In this document: positions 63,329-64,000 of the stretch, piece after piece
Numbering within the stretch: the stretch's first letter is position 1
How the letters are laid out: every line of letters starts with the position of its first letter
Assembly (NCBI RefSeq): GCF_001048695.1
Contig: NZ_CVRB01000007.1
Location: forward strand, 98,700-162,699
Direction: 5' to 3'
Source of the DNA: Neobacillus massiliamazoniensis
Lineage (GTDB): Bacteria; Bacillota; Bacilli; Bacillales; Cytobacillaceae
Length of the DNA: 64,000 bases
Made by a program: the position numbers and the translations under genes
The notes under the pieces: model-generated
Databases searched by the model: none
Told to the model about the DNA's origin: nothing
The model's input: only the letters and a program-made list of their open reading frames with translations

Positions 63329-63404
63329 TGGTGGAGGATGACGGGATCGAACCGCCGACCCTCTGCTTGTAAGGCAGATGCTCTCCCAGCTGAGCTAATC
63401 CTCC
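63329..63404 (-). tRNA. tRNA-Val (TAC)
   Basis: Starts GGAGGATTAGCTCAGCTGGG, anticodon loop CTTACAA, T-arm GGTTCGATCCC, encoded CCA. Confidence 0.95.
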
Positions 63405-63410
63405 ATTAAA

Positions 63411-63485
63411 TGGTGACCCCTACGGGATTCGAACCCGTGTTACCGCCGTGAAAGGGCGGTGTCTTAACCGCTTGACCAAGGGGCC
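63411..63485 (-). tRNA. tRNA-Glu (TTC)
   Basis: Starts GGCCCCTTGGTCAAGCGGTT, anticodon loop CTTTCAC, T-arm GGTTCGAATCC, encoded CCA. Confidence 0.95.
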
Positions 63486-63505
63486 ATATAATAGTAAAAT
63501 AGGTA

Positions 63506-63578
63506 AGCTTCCAAGCGGGCTCGAACCGCTGACCTCTTCCTTACCATGGAAGTGCTCTACCTACTGAGCTATGGAAGC
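63506..63578 (-). tRNA. tRNA-Thr (GGT)
   Basis: Starts GCTTCCATAGCTCAGTAGGT, anticodon stem-loop CTTCC-ATGGTAA-GGAAG gives GGT, T-arm GGTTCGAGCCC. Confidence 0.92.
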
Positions 63579-63607
63579 ATAGCTAATTAAAAAATCCATA
63601 AAAATGG

Positions 63608-63679
63608 CTCCGCAGGTAGGACTCGAACCTACGACCGATCGGTTAACAGCCGATAGCTCTACCACTGAGCTACTGCGGA
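63608..63679 (-). tRNA. tRNA-Asn (GTT)
   Basis: Starts TCCGCAGTAGCTCAGTGGTA, anticodon loop CTGTTAA, T-arm GGTTCGAGTCC, discriminator G. First tRNA after 5S. Confidence 0.95.
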
Positions 63680-63689
63680 ACAATACTAG

Positions 63690-63806
<117 letters not shown>

Positions 63807-63934
63807 TATTTTTTTAGACACTATTTTATTATAATGCCTTTTTGATATTTTTCAAGAGGTAATTTAAAATTTTTCATTCCCTCAAAACTAGATAATATAG
63901 AAGAAATAAGTTAGAACGAGTAAGCCTTAATGAC

Positions 63935-64000
<66 letters not shown>

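Overview
The window is low-GC Firmicute DNA from a Bacillus-like member of the Bacillaceae. The core end (about 54.1-64 kb, all minus strand) holds the cdaA-cdaR-glmM-glmS cluster with a glmS ribozyme, sigW-rsiW, arginase (rocF), and the 3' end of an rRNA operon (23S, 5S) followed by eight tRNA genes. Strong Shine-Dalgarno sequences and frequent TTG/GTG starts fit this group. No species is claimed.

The rest of the window is largely shaped by Tn7-type insertion downstream of glmS. The main element spans 17,467-54,056 (36.6 kb). Its ends match at 24 of 27 positions. It has three spaced TnsB-type sites on the left and four sites at exactly 20-bp spacing on the right. A 5-bp duplication, ACAAG, flanks it (17,462-17,466 and 54,057-54,061), ending 20 bp from the glmS stop codon. 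It carries tnsA-tnsB-tnsC and a separate tnsD/tniQ gene (35.9-42.7 kb). It also carries three recognisable defence systems: Wadjet (jetD-jetA-jetB-small ORF-jetC, 27.5-35.7 kb), Hachiman (hamA-hamB, 43.3-47.5 kb) and a type I restriction-modification system (hsdM-hsdS-hsdR, 47.7-53.6 kb). The left arm (17.7-23.5 kb) holds a second transposition-like cassette: a second TniQ, a small TniB/TnsC-like ATPase, several partial TniA/TnsB-like core copies including one lacking the first catalytic Asp, and a tyrosine-recombinase-like protein whose catalytic residues look replaced.

Outside the main element lie remains of earlier insertions at the same site. The ACAAG-TGT junction recurs at 10,679 and 12,719, and in altered form at 16,714. 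Two transposase-less elements can be delimited. One is 4 kb (12,724-16,713) and carries an ECF42-type sigma factor with YCII, VOC and DUF1801 genes and three matching promoters. The other is 0.74 kb (16,719-17,461) and holds only a 27-residue membrane peptide ORF. Further left are an envelope-lipid cluster (DedA, BcrC-like phosphatase, diacylglycerol glucosyltransferase-like), a secreted C69-family hydrolase, and two copies of a ~195-bp right-end-like repeat. Several right arms contain a terminator facing glmS, so each insertion appears to bring its own stop signal for glmS readthrough.

The far left (1-6 kb) is accessory or decaying DNA: a partial membrane protein, a VOC fragment, a TetR regulator next to a cytochrome P450, an NAD-dependent epimerase, and a MerR regulator frameshifted in its DNA-binding domain.
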